From: Rhizobium sp.
GTDB taxonomy: Bacteria; Pseudomonadota; Alphaproteobacteria; Rhizobiales; Rhizobiaceae
Direction of reading: 5' to 3'
NCBI GenBank assembly: GCA_029865825.1
Contig: JARXAQ010000023.1
Location: 1 to 34,204 of the forward strand
DNA length: 34,204 bases
The notes beneath the pieces are model-generated. The model saw only the letters and a list, made by a program, of their open reading frames with translations, was not told the DNA's origin and did not search any database. This document shows positions 16,013 through 23,725 of the stretch, one piece after another. How positions within the stretch are numbered: the first letter of the stretch is position 1; each line of letters begins with the position of its first letter. The position numbers were made by a program, and so were the translations under genes.

Positions 16013-16801
16013 ATGGTCGAGATCGTCTTCGACAAGGTCTGGAAGGAATATGGCGATGCCATCATCCTCGAAAATGTCAGCCTCACGCTGAGGGATCACG
16101 AGTTTCTGTCCATCGTCGGCCCGAGCGGCGTCGGCAAGACCACACTGTTGCGCCTGCTGCTCAGCCAGGAAGTGCCGACGCGTGGCCAGATCCTGCTCGA
16201 TGGCCAGCCGATTGCCGGCGAACCCACCGATGATCGCGGCGTCGTCTTCCAGCGCTATTCGGTGTTTCCGCACAAGACCGTACTCGGCAATGTCATGCTG
16301 GGGCCGCAATGGCGGGGCTCTGCCTTTCTCGGCACATTGTTTGGCGCAAGGGGTAAGATCCTGCGCGACCGGGCCATGGCACTGCTTGAGCGTGTTGGCT
16401 TGAAGGACGCGGCCTCCAAGTATCCGCAGCAATTGTCGGGCGGCATGCAGCAGAGGCTGGCGATCGCCCAGGCACTGATCATGCAGCCCAAGGTGCTATT
16501 GCTCGACGAGCCCTTCGGCGCGCTCGATCCTGTCACCCGCAAGAGCATGCATGTGCTGATCCGCGAATTGTGGACCGAGCGACAGATGACCATCGTCATG
16601 GTGACCCATGACATGGGCGAGGCCTTTGAACTGGGCACCCGCGTCATCGCCATCGACAAACACCGCAAGGACCCGCAGGCGCCCGAGCGCTACGGCGCCG
16701 GTATCATTTCCGATTTCGAGGCCAAACCGAGGATCGTGCGCGACTCCGCCCGCTTTGAATTCAATCGGTCCAAAATTATCCCGCTGCAGACTGCCCGCTG
16801 A
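16013..16801 (+). CDS. ABC transporter ATP-binding protein (SsuB/TauB type)
   Basis: A 262-residue cytoplasmic ATPase with every catalytic motif intact: Walker A GPSGVGKTT (36-44), Q-loop Gln80, signature LSGGM (141-145), Walker B LLLDE (162-166) and a D-loop GALD. Between the Q-loop and the signature there is an insertion of about 20 residues (GPQWRGSAFLGTLFGARGK) longer than in TauB. The C-terminal tail beyond the switch His region (KHRKDPQAPERYGAG...) is also extended. The start ATG 16013 is 1 nt after the permease stop, with AGGAGG at 16001-16006 inside the permease end, so translation is probably coupled. Confidence 0.9.
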   Translation: MVEIVFDKVWKEYGDAIILENVSLTLRDHEFLSIVGPSGVGKTTLLRLLLSQEVPTRGQILLDGQPIAGEPTDDRGVVFQRYSVFPHKTVLGNVMLGPQWRGSAFLGTLFGARGKILRDRAMALLERVGLKDAASKYPQQLSGGMQQRLAIAQALIMQPKVLLLDEPFGALDPVTRKSMHVLIRELWTERQMTIVMVTHDMGEAFELGTRVIAIDKHRKDPQAPERYGAGIISDFEAKPRIVRDSARFEFNRSKIIPLQTAR

Positions 16802-16816
16802 AAGAGGAAAGCCCCG

Positions 16817-18127
16817 ATGCCCAAGAAGATGCACCTTGCCTGGTTCATGAACTTCACCCCCGACGAATGGCGCGAGCCCTTCGGTCAGGGCGGCAACCCA
16901 TGGGATGGACGTTTCTATATGGAAATGGCCCAGACTCTGGAGCGGGCCTGCTTCGACTATATCATGATCGAAGACAAGCTGATGGTGCCGCAGACCTATG
17001 GCGGTTCGCGCGACTTTGCGCTGAAGAACGCCATGATGGTGCCCAAGCACGATCCGGCACCGCTGGCGACCGCCATGGGCATGGTGACCTCCAAGCTCGG
17101 CGTCGTCGCGACCATGTCGACCATGGCCTATCCGCCCTTCCTGCTCGCCCGCCTGTGCTCGACGATCGACAGCCTGACGCGCGGCCGTTTTGGCTGGAAC
17201 ATCGTCACCAGCGCCGAGGACCTCGCGGCCAAGAACTTCAACATGGACAAGCTGCCACTGCGCGAGACGCGCTACGAGATGGCGGAAGAATATATGGAGG
17301 TCGTCAACAAGCTCTTCGACAGCTGGGACAAGGATGCCGTCGTCCTCGATCGCGAGAAGGGCGTTTACGTCGATCCGACCAAGGTTCGGACCATCGATCA
17401 CGTCGGCAAGCACTATCAGGTGCGTGGGCCGCTCAACACCGTGCCATCGCCGCAGCACCGACCGATCTATGTCCAGGCTGGCGCCTCGCCGCGCGGCCGC
17501 GACTTTGCCGCCCGCTTCGCCGATTCGATCATTTCGGTCGCATCGGGTGTCGCCGAGATGAAGGCCTTTCGCGACGACATCCGGGCCCGTGCGGCAAAGG
17601 TCGGTCGCGATCCCGACGAGATCAAGGTTCTCTTCTGCATCACGCCGACCTTGGGCGAAACCGAGTTCGAGGCGCAGGAAAAGAACAAGCGGCAGATGTC
17701 GTCTGAATACTTCATCACCGACACGCTCGCCTCAATCTCGGCGATCACCGAGATCGACTTCTCGCAATTTGATCTCGACAAGCCACTGCCCGAAAAGCTC
17801 GTGACCAATGGCGAGTCCGGTTCGCTCGACAAGTTCCAGCAATGGGGGAGCGGCAAAACGCTGCGCGAACTGGTGGTCTCCGGCGGCGGCGGTCTCGTCT
17901 CCTCCGTCGAACTGATCGGCACGCCCGACCAGGTGGCTGAGCGCATGGGTGAGGTGATGGAAGAGGTCGGCGGTGACGGCTTCCTGGTGACGACGCCTGT
18001 CCTGCGCGTGTCGCGTCGATACCTGATGGAAGTGGCCGACGGACTGGTGCCGGCGCTGCAGAAACGTGGGCTTGCCCGCACCAGCTACACCCACGACCTG
18101 TTGCGCGACAACCTCAGAGAATTCTGA
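16817..18127 (+). CDS. NtaA/SnaA/DszA-family flavin-dependent monooxygenase
   Basis: A 436-residue bacterial-luciferase-like oxygenase using reduced FMN supplied by a partner reductase. It has the NtaA-subfamily pattern: MNFTPDEWREPF, CFDYIMIEDKLMVP, MVTSKLGVVATMSTMAYPPFLLAR, RGRFGWNIVTS, a long loop, RPIYVQAGASPRGRDFAARFAD and DGFLVTTPVL. The family oxidises nitrilotriacetate, EDTA, dibenzothiophene sulfone, dimethyl sulfide and similar C-N or C-S compounds. The substrate here cannot be read from sequence, but it should be what the ABC transporter brings in. The start ATG 16817 has GAGGAAA 8 nt upstream and lies 15 nt after the ATPase stop. The flavin reductase follows. Confidence 0.88.
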   Translation: MPKKMHLAWFMNFTPDEWREPFGQGGNPWDGRFYMEMAQTLERACFDYIMIEDKLMVPQTYGGSRDFALKNAMMVPKHDPAPLATAMGMVTSKLGVVATMSTMAYPPFLLARLCSTIDSLTRGRFGWNIVTSAEDLAAKNFNMDKLPLRETRYEMAEEYMEVVNKLFDSWDKDAVVLDREKGVYVDPTKVRTIDHVGKHYQVRGPLNTVPSPQHRPIYVQAGASPRGRDFAARFADSIISVASGVAEMKAFRDDIRARAAKVGRDPDEIKVLFCITPTLGETEFEAQEKNKRQMSSEYFITDTLASISAITEIDFSQFDLDKPLPEKLVTNGESGSLDKFQQWGSGKTLRELVVSGGGGLVSSVELIGTPDQVAERMGEVMEEVGGDGFLVTTPVLRVSRRYLMEVADGLVPALQKRGLARTSYTHDLLRDNLREF

Positions 18128-18173
18128 GGTTCGCCAGCCCCGAAACGATCCACGAAACGACCAGGAGAGCGCC

Positions 18174-18701
18174 ATGACAGCGACAGAAGTCCAACCCTTC
18201 GACCGGTCTGCGGTGCTGCCTCCGGTGACGCGCGAGATCTACCGGGAGGGCATGGCCTCGCTTGCCGCCGCCGTCAACGTGATCGCTACCGACGGCCCAG
18301 CGGGACCCGCCGGCTTCACTGCAACCGCCGTCACCAGCGTGACAGACGATCCGCCGACACTGCTGGTGTGCCTCAACCGATCGAGTTCGGCGGCACCCGC
18401 CGTGCTCGCCAACAAGGTGGTCTCGGTCAATGCGCTCGCGCCCGGCCACGAGACGGTCTCCTCGCTCTTCGGCGGCAAGACACCGACGGCGGATCGCTTC
18501 GCCGCCGCAAACTGGACCCTTGGCAAAACCGGCGCGCCGCTTCTGCAAGATGCGCTCGTCTCCTTTGATTGCCAGGTCACCGAAACCGTTGAAGTCGGCA
18601 CCCATGTCATTCTGATGTGCGAGGTTGTCGACGTCCGCGCCAATGATCGGGAAGCCGCCCTCGTTTATTTCCGCCGTGGCTATCAGGCGGTCGGGGTCTG
18701 A
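18174..18701 (+). CDS. Flavin reductase (NtaB/RutF-like)
   Basis: A 175-residue NAD(P)H:flavin oxidoreductase of the small split-barrel class, partner of the monooxygenase. Typical blocks are REGMASLAAAVNVIATDG, GFTATAVTSVTDDPPTLLVCLNRSS, FSVN-like VVSVNALAPGHE, and a C-terminal LVYFRRGYQAV. A longer frame exists back to 18066, overlapping the monooxygenase, but AGGAG at 18163-18167 is 6 nt from the ATG at 18174 and fixes the start. Last gene of the operon. No intrinsic terminator was found between it and the convergent thioesterase. Confidence 0.87.
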   Translation: MTATEVQPFDRSAVLPPVTREIYREGMASLAAAVNVIATDGPAGPAGFTATAVTSVTDDPPTLLVCLNRSSSAAPAVLANKVVSVNALAPGHETVSSLFGGKTPTADRFAAANWTLGKTGAPLLQDALVSFDCQVTETVEVGTHVILMCEVVDVRANDREAALVYFRRGYQAVGV

Positions 18702-18758
18702 GACATCAGCCGATCGTTGTTTGACACCGGCGTTTCCCCGAGGCGGAGCCTTCACCCT

Positions 18759-19256
18759 TCACGCCTCTTCAGCCATGGTGGCCGCCTCCTTGAAGCGGGC
18801 CTCGAATTCCAGCCTGAGGGTGCGGCGGATTTCCGCGGCACGTTGGCGGCGCTTGCGCACCTCCGTCTGTGCCTCATAGGCGGGGACCGCCGTCGGGCGT
18901 CCCTCGGCATCGACGGCGACCATGGTGAAATAGCAGGAGTTCGTGTGACGACGCTCACCGGATCGGATGTTTTCCGCCTCGACACGAATGCCGATTTCCA
19001 TCGAGGTGCGGCCGGCATGGTTGATCGAGGCGCGGAAGGTGACAAGCTCGCCAACATGGATTGGCTGGCGGAACACCACCTGGTCGACCGAAAGCGTCAC
19101 CGCATATTGCTGGGAATACCGCGATGCGCAGGAATAGGCGACCCTGTCGAGCAAGTTCAAAAGCGCGCCGCCATGCACCTTGCCGGAAAAATTTGCCATG
19201 TCCGGTGTCATCAGCACCACCATTTCCAGCTGGCTTGCGTCGTGTGTCTGTTCCAT
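18759..19256 (-). CDS. Acyl-CoA thioesterase (YciA/BACH-like hotdog)
   Basis: A 165-residue single hotdog-fold acyl-CoA hydrolase. The motifs are TPDMANFSGKVHGGALLNLLDRVAYSCASRY at about 17-47 (the HGG.ll.l.d helix of this class), DQVVFRQPIHVGELVTFRASI, then NHAGRTSMEIGIRVEAEN and a C-terminal charged coiled stretch (EVRKRRQRAAEIRRT). The substrate range in YciA-type enzymes is broad. The start ATG 19256 is supported by an AGAAGGATC sequence just upstream. It is a separate unit, convergent with the monooxygenase operon. I see no specific link to its neighbours. Confidence 0.85.
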   Translation of the reverse strand: MEQTHDASQLEMVVLMTPDMANFSGKVHGGALLNLLDRVAYSCASRYSQQYAVTLSVDQVVFRQPIHVGELVTFRASINHAGRTSMEIGIRVEAENIRSGERRHTNSCYFTMVAVDAEGRPTAVPAYEAQTEVRKRRQRAAEIRRTLRLEFEARFKEAATMAEEA

Positions 19257-19293
19257 TGGCGATCCTTCTCCGCAAGTCCGGGTTTGGCGCGCA

Positions 19294-19324
19294 GGCTAGG
19301 CGAGGCGAGGGCGCTTGCCTAGCC
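19294..19324. repeat. Inverted repeat after the winged-helix regulator gene
   Basis: GGCTAGGC (19294-19301) and GCCTAGCC (19317-19324), perfect 8-bp arms with a 15-nt loop. It lies between two minus-strand genes, after the stop of the 19366 gene and upstream of the thioesterase. It has no T-run, so it may be a weak or Rho-assisted terminator, or an operator for the thioesterase gene. Confidence 0.35.
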
Positions 19325-19365
19325 ATAGCCTTCGACAACTGCAGCCGGCGCCTGCTTGGAAGCGT

Positions 19366-20211
19366 TCAGGCGCGGCGCCTGGCTTGGCTCTCCACCTGTT
19401 CGGCTGCCTCTGCGATCCAGCCCCAGAAGGCGAGATGAAAGCTGCGCACATCGGCCAGCATGCGCGGGGTGACTGAGACGCGATGCGATTTTCGGCCCTG
19501 CTGCACGAAACCTTCGCTTTCTGCGGCATTCACCACGTTGCGCAGGTGCGAATGCGAAACGCCGAGCTGGGAGGCCAGATGCCGGGATTCGAGCCCAAAC
19601 CAGTGGGCGCCGTCCAGATCGGTGCCGGCGTAATGTGACCGCAGGAGTGCCAACGCGATCCGGTCGCCGCAGTCGAAGTCGTCGAACCATGCCCAGGCAC
19701 CGGGTTGACGAAGCGCTGCGCGGGTTCGCTCCAGCATCGGACGCGTGCGGGCGATGAAGCCGAGCGCAAAATCCTTGTTCGTGCGCAGGCGCTCGGCATG
19801 ACCGTCCGGCAGCAGCCCCGCCACTTCGGCGCAGGTCATATGATGCGACATCCAGGTCGTCAGGCCTTCCAGCAGCGGCGGTTTGGCAATCAGGACCTTG
19901 AAGCGCCGATCGTCGGGGTCCGGGACCGTGTCGACGAAGCCCGCAACTCGAAGCAAGGCGAAAAATGCGGAGAGCGTGCGCGACGAGCCCATATCCTCCT
20001 GGATCAGTGAGAGGGTCGGGCGGCCCGCCAAGCCGAGCTCCGCTTCGCAATGCATGACGGCGAGGAGCCCAGCGGCATGGGATTGCAGATTGCGGCCGAA
20101 GATCTTGTTGACCAGCCGTTCGCCGAGATGCATCGGCAGGATGCTGCTCGCGCAATGGCGGATCGCCTCCTCATAAGCCTGGTCCGTTAGTCTCGCGCGC
20201 AATGCATCCAT
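19366..20211 (-). CDS. Unrecognised protein with two winged-helix-like segments, probable regulator
   Basis: A 281-residue soluble protein I cannot assign to a named family. Residues about 45-110 look like a MarR-type winged helix (LGLAGRPTLSLIQEDMGSSRTLSAFFALLR, then VDTVPDPDDRRFKVLIAKP, a wing). Residues about 205-255 look like a second one (ASQLGVSHSHLRNVVNAAESEGFVQQGRKSHRVSVTP). The two halves flank a helical middle. Such doubled winged helices suggest a DNA-binding regulator. The start ATG 20211 has only a distant GGGGA. No target is evident; the adjacent thioesterase gene on the same strand or the divergent acyltransferase gene are the simplest candidates. Confidence 0.6.
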   Translation of the reverse strand: MDALRARLTDQAYEEAIRHCASSILPMHLGERLVNKIFGRNLQSHAAGLLAVMHCEAELGLAGRPTLSLIQEDMGSSRTLSAFFALLRVAGFVDTVPDPDDRRFKVLIAKPPLLEGLTTWMSHHMTCAEVAGLLPDGHAERLRTNKDFALGFIARTRPMLERTRAALRQPGAWAWFDDFDCGDRIALALLRSHYAGTDLDGAHWFGLESRHLASQLGVSHSHLRNVVNAAESEGFVQQGRKSHRVSVTPRMLADVRSFHLAFWGWIAEAAEQVESQARRRA

Positions 20212-20421
20212 GGCCGTTTTCGTCCCCGATTCCCTCGTGATTTTTGTAGCATGCTGAAATCGTTTCCGCTGTGACGGTAGCCAGGATGTCGTCGGGAATG
20301 CAATCCCCGAGATGTGGCTTCTCCGAATTGCACCCCATGGCCCTCCCTATACTGAACGTTAAGGCCCGAGCTGAGATAGTGCCGGCTATTCAGACATGAT
20401 CACCAGAGCGGAAGGCCCGTG

Positions 20422-21603
20422 ATGACTTCCCTTGCAGTTGCGGCACGAGAGCCAGCATCATCCAGCTTTTCCGTCCACCGCCACGAAGATCTGGCGGCAC
20501 TCGAACCGCTGTGGCGTCGTTACGAGGCGGCCGGCTCGCTGTCGGGCTTCCAGCGCTTCGACTGGCTGACGGCGATCGACATCAATGTGACGCGGCCCCG
20601 CGGCGACGGCGCCTTCGTCATCGAGGTGTCCGATGCCGTGACCGGCCAGAGCCTGATGCTTCTGCCTCTGGTTCGAAAGACCCGTCGGACCCACAGCCGC
20701 ATCGAGTTTCTCGGGGCGGAGGTCAGCGATATCAGCGCGCCGGTGTTGGCGGCGGGCTATCGGTTTCAAGCTGATGCAGGGCCGGCTCTCTGGCAAGCGA
20801 TCGTCTCGACACTGCCGCCGGCCGACCTAGTCCATATCGAGCAGATCACCCGCATGGTCCAAGGCCTGCCCAATCCGCTCGCAGACCTGCCAGGCCTCGA
20901 ACTCTCTCCCAAGAAGAGTTTCGATGTTGCGATCCAGGGTGATCCGGAAACGCTGATCGACCGGCTGGTGAACAATCAGACGCGGCGGATCCTGAAGACA
21001 TCGGCAAGGCGGATGGCCGAGCGCGGCACAGTCCGCTTCCTCGCAGCAACGACCCGTGAGGAGGTGGAAACCCTGTTGCCGGTGATGGTGGCGCAGCGCC
21101 TCTCCCGCTTCCGCGAACTCCGTCGGTTCGACCACCTGACCGAGCCCGGCATCGAGCAGTGTTATCAAGCAGCGGCGCTTGCGAGCCTAGGCGGTCGCGG
21201 TCCGGCGCAGATCTTCGGCCTCGCCGTCGATGACGAGTGGATCGCCACCACCTATACCCTCGTCCATGCCGACACTATCCACCTGACGATCGTCACCATG
21301 GCCGGCGGCGAATGGCAATCCTGTTCGCCCGGCATGGCGATCCTCGCGCGCTACATGCGATGGGCGCGGGAAAAAGGTCTGACCGTCATGGATTTCTCCG
21401 TCGGCGATATGGCCTACAAGAGCGGATTTGGAGGGCAGGCGCGCGAGCTTCTAACACTGCGGGCTTCCCTCACCATCAAGGGTCGCCTCGTCGCTGCCAT
21501 CGAAAACGGGGTGTCCTGGCTGAAGCAATGGGTCAAGGAACATCCCGTATTGGCGGGGCGTGCCCGCACGATCTTGCGTTATGTCAAGTCGAAGTGCCGA
21601 TAA
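20422..21603 (+). CDS. CelD/FemAB-type GNAT acyltransferase (BioF2-like)
   Basis: A 393-residue cytoplasmic protein of the GNAT-related group annotated as 'acetyltransferase involved in cellulose biosynthesis' (CelD/BcsL). The N-terminal part has VHRHEDLAALEPLWRRYE and SGFQRFDWLTA. The C-terminal acyltransferase domain at about 165-320 has NNQTRRILKTSARRMAERGTVRF, GLAVDDEWIATTYTLVH and SPGMAILARYMRWAREKGLTVMDFSVGDMAYKSGFG. The acceptor is unknown; the family is associated with cell-surface polysaccharides or peptidyl-amine transfer. ATG 20422 follows GGAAGG by 6 nt; the GTG at 20419 is less well placed. It is monocistronic, followed by a strong hairpin. Confidence 0.8.
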   Translation: MTSLAVAAREPASSSFSVHRHEDLAALEPLWRRYEAAGSLSGFQRFDWLTAIDINVTRPRGDGAFVIEVSDAVTGQSLMLLPLVRKTRRTHSRIEFLGAEVSDISAPVLAAGYRFQADAGPALWQAIVSTLPPADLVHIEQITRMVQGLPNPLADLPGLELSPKKSFDVAIQGDPETLIDRLVNNQTRRILKTSARRMAERGTVRFLAATTREEVETLLPVMVAQRLSRFRELRRFDHLTEPGIEQCYQAAALASLGGRGPAQIFGLAVDDEWIATTYTLVHADTIHLTIVTMAGGEWQSCSPGMAILARYMRWAREKGLTVMDFSVGDMAYKSGFGGQARELLTLRASLTIKGRLVAAIENGVSWLKQWVKEHPVLAGRARTILRYVKSKCR

Positions 21604-21628
21604 TCGAGGCGGCATCCGCAGGAGTCGT

Positions 21629-21653
21629 TTCCATGCCAGATTGTGGCATGGAA
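21629..21653 (+). terminator. 10-bp perfect hairpin after the acyltransferase gene
   Basis: TTCCATGCCA, loop GATTG, TGGCATGGAA. It begins 26 nt after the stop codon. The stem is followed by C and seven A residues rather than a T-run, so it is not a classical intrinsic terminator in either direction. It may protect or end the transcript, or act as a DNA operator. Confidence 0.45.
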
Positions 21654-21805
21654 CAAAAAAAGTCACCAAATTTGGCCGCTGTCCCCAGTTCCGGCATGCA
21701 GGGTTGTAGACAAAAGCCTGCCACCCGAATTAGCTGTCGAAGTAACTTACGCCGGCATGGGGGTGTTTTGGCGCGGTTGCTTTCTTTGTGGGCAGGAGCT
21801 CAAAG

Positions 21806-22087
21806 TTGCAGCGCTATTACATGCATGTCATCGACGACGGTGAACGTCTTCTCGATGCCGAAGGCACGGAACTCAAGGACCTCGACGCAGCGAAGGCCGT
21901 CGCTATAGGCGGCATCCGCAGTGTCGTCGCGCATTCGTTCACAACGGGTGAGCCTTGCAATATTCTGGCGATTGAAATTTGCGATTCCGCAGGCAGTGTG
22001 TTGCTGCCCGTCACGGTTGCCGAAGCCGTGGCTGCGCCTCTGGAGCGTCTGCTGTCGATCGTTCACAGCCACGACTCCGTGCGGTGA
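21806..22087 (+). CDS. DUF6894-family small protein
   Basis: A 93-residue protein with the DUF6894 pattern common in rhizobia: MQRYYMHVIDDGERLLDAEGTELKDLDAAKAVAI at the start, then LAIEICDSAGSVLLPVTVAEAV. The function is unknown. It begins with a TTG at 21806, because AGGAG at 21794-21798 is 7 nt upstream and the family starts close to (R)YYMHV. A GTG at 21788 is in frame but has no ribosome site. The gene stands alone in front of the pao operon on the same strand, 156 nt away. Confidence 0.75.
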   Translation: MQRYYMHVIDDGERLLDAEGTELKDLDAAKAVAIGGIRSVVAHSFTTGEPCNILAIEICDSAGSVLLPVTVAEAVAAPLERLLSIVHSHDSVR

Positions 22088-22243
22088 CAGAACTGGGCGC
22101 GATCCATTGATGCGGAAAAACAGATAGGTCAATCTATCGGTTTATTGCAGGTCATTGGAACTTTCTGGCCAGCCCCCGATTGTCTCAACGGCTGCTTGAA
22201 TGGCGGCCGGCAGACCCGTGGGTAGCGATGCCTGGCTGAGACA

Positions 22244-22774
22244 ATGGGGAAACCAGTGACCACTTCGACACATGTGACATTCACCGTGAACGGTGAGGCG
22301 ACGACTCTCGATCTCGACAACCGAACGACACTCCTTGATGCCCTGCGTGAGCACCTGCATCTGACCGGCACCAAGAAGGGCTGCGATCATGGCCAGTGCG
22401 GCGCCTGCACCGTGATGGTGGATGGCCGCAGGATCAATTCCTGCCTAAGCCTGGCCGTCATGCATGAGGGTGACACGATCACCACCATCGAAGGCCTTGG
22501 CCAGCCCGACAATCTTCATCCGATGCAGGCCGCATTCTTGAAGCATGACGGCTTTCAGTGTGGGTATTGCACGCCGGGTCAGATCTGTTCCTCCGTCGCG
22601 GTGCTGGCTGAAATTGCGGCCGATATCCCAAGCCACGTGACCGGAGATCTGGTGCAGCCTGCCAAGGTCACGCCGGCCGAGATCCGCGAAAGGATGAGCG
22701 GCAACCTCTGTCGCTGCGGGGCTTACTCGAACATCCTCGATGCGATTCTCGACGTTGCGGGAGTGCCGACATGA
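22244..22774 (+). CDS. paoA: Aldehyde oxidoreductase iron-sulfur subunit (PaoA/YagT-like)
   Basis: A 176-residue small subunit of a xanthine-oxidase-family enzyme carrying two [2Fe-2S] clusters. The plant-type cluster site is [20 protein letters not shown]...CLSLAV at about 46-70. The second site is [13 protein letters not shown], then [17 protein letters not shown] near 150-165. It is very close to E. coli PaoA over this region. E. coli PaoA has an N-terminal Tat signal; here only about ten residues precede the ferredoxin fold, and an in-frame TAG at 22223 excludes a longer protein. So the enzyme should be cytoplasmic. The start is ATG 22244; a GTG at 22256 with GGGGA 5 nt upstream is equally possible. 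The stop overlaps the next start (ATGA). Confidence 0.92.
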   Translation: MGKPVTTSTHVTFTVNGEATTLDLDNRTTLLDALREHLHLTGTKKGCDHGQCGACTVMVDGRRINSCLSLAVMHEGDTITTIEGLGQPDNLHPMQAAFLKHDGFQCGYCTPGQICSSVAVLAEIAADIPSHVTGDLVQPAKVTPAEIRERMSGNLCRCGAYSNILDAILDVAGVPT

Positions 22775-23721
22775 GGCAATTTTCCTATGAACGCGCCACG
22801 TCCGCAGAGGCCGCTGCAAAAGCGGCAGCCGCCAATCCCGAGGCCAAATTCATTGCAGGAGGCACAAATCTCCTCGACCTGATGAAGCTGCAGATCGAAA
22901 CGCCGACGCATCTGATCGATGTCAACGGTCTCGGCTTCGATGGCATCGAACCGACGGAGGAGGGGGGCTTGCGCATCGGCGCACTCGTTCGCAATACGGA
23001 TCTGGCATCGCATGACATTGTCCGGCGCGATTATCCGCTCCTGTCGCGGGCGCTTCTGGCCGGTGCCTCCGGCCAGTTGCGCAACAGAGCGACGACTGCA
23101 GGCAACCTGCTTCAACGGACGCGCTGTCCCTATTTTTACGATCCGAACCTGCCGTGCAACAAGCGCCAGCCAGGTAGCGGCTGTTCCGCGATCGGCGGCA
23201 TTACGCGCCAACTCGCGGTGATCGGCGGGAGCGATGCCTGTATCGCCACCCATCCGAGCGACATGGCGGTGGCCATGCGGGCGCTCGATGCTGTTGTGGA
23301 GACCGTCCAGCCGGACGGGACGGCGCGGTCGATCCCCATCGCCGAGTTGCACCGCCTGCCGGGCGACACGCCGCATATCGAAACCGTGCTCGAGCCGGGC
23401 GAGATCATCACCGGCGTCACCTTGCCACCGCCAATCGGCGGTCGGCAGATCTATCGCAAGATCCGCGATCGCGCCTCCTACGCCTTCGCGCTGATCTCCA
23501 TCGCCGCTGTCATCCACCCGGATGGCACCGGACGGATCGCGATCGGCGGTGTCGCGCCCCGGCCTTGGCGGGTGGAGGCTGAGGAAGAGACGCTCCCGAC
23601 CGGCGCGCGCGCTGCGGCCGCCGCCATTCTTAAGGGCGCGCAGCCTACCGAGCAGAACAGGTTCAAGCTCGATCTCGTTCAGCGCACGCTCGGCGCGGTT
23701 CTGGCCGAGGCGAAGGGATAA
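22771..23721 (+). CDS. paoB: Aldehyde oxidoreductase FAD/[4Fe-4S] subunit (PaoB/YagS-like)
   Basis: A 316-residue flavin subunit. The FAD-binding site appears as [15 protein letters not shown] (about 26-40) and [22 protein letters not shown]. The region following, with [21 protein letters not shown] and a later [10 protein letters not shown], supplies the cysteines that in E. coli PaoB bind an additional [4Fe-4S] cluster, unusual in this superfamily. It matches PaoB to the C-terminus ([12 protein letters not shown]). It relays electrons between the iron-sulfur subunit and the acceptor. Translation is coupled to paoA by a 4-nt overlap. Confidence 0.92.
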   Translation: MRQFSYERATSAEAAAKAAAANPEAKFIAGGTNLLDLMKLQIETPTHLIDVNGLGFDGIEPTEEGGLRIGALVRNTDLASHDIVRRDYPLLSRALLAGASGQLRNRATTAGNLLQRTRCPYFYDPNLPCNKRQPGSGCSAIGGITRQLAVIGGSDACIATHPSDMAVAMRALDAVVETVQPDGTARSIPIAELHRLPGDTPHIETVLEPGEIITGVTLPPPIGGRQIYRKIRDRASYAFALISIAAVIHPDGTGRIAIGGVAPRPWRVEAEEETLPTGARAAAAAILKGAQPTEQNRFKLDLVQRTLGAVLAEAKG

Positions 23722-23725
23722 TCTC

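Noticed and set aside
21607-21921. Identical 15-mer AGGCGGCATCCGCAG at 21607-21621 and 21907-21921, exactly 300 bp apart.
   Set aside because: One copy follows the acyltransferase stop and the other is within the DUF6894 coding sequence; the flanks are unrelated, so it is probably chance in GC-rich DNA.
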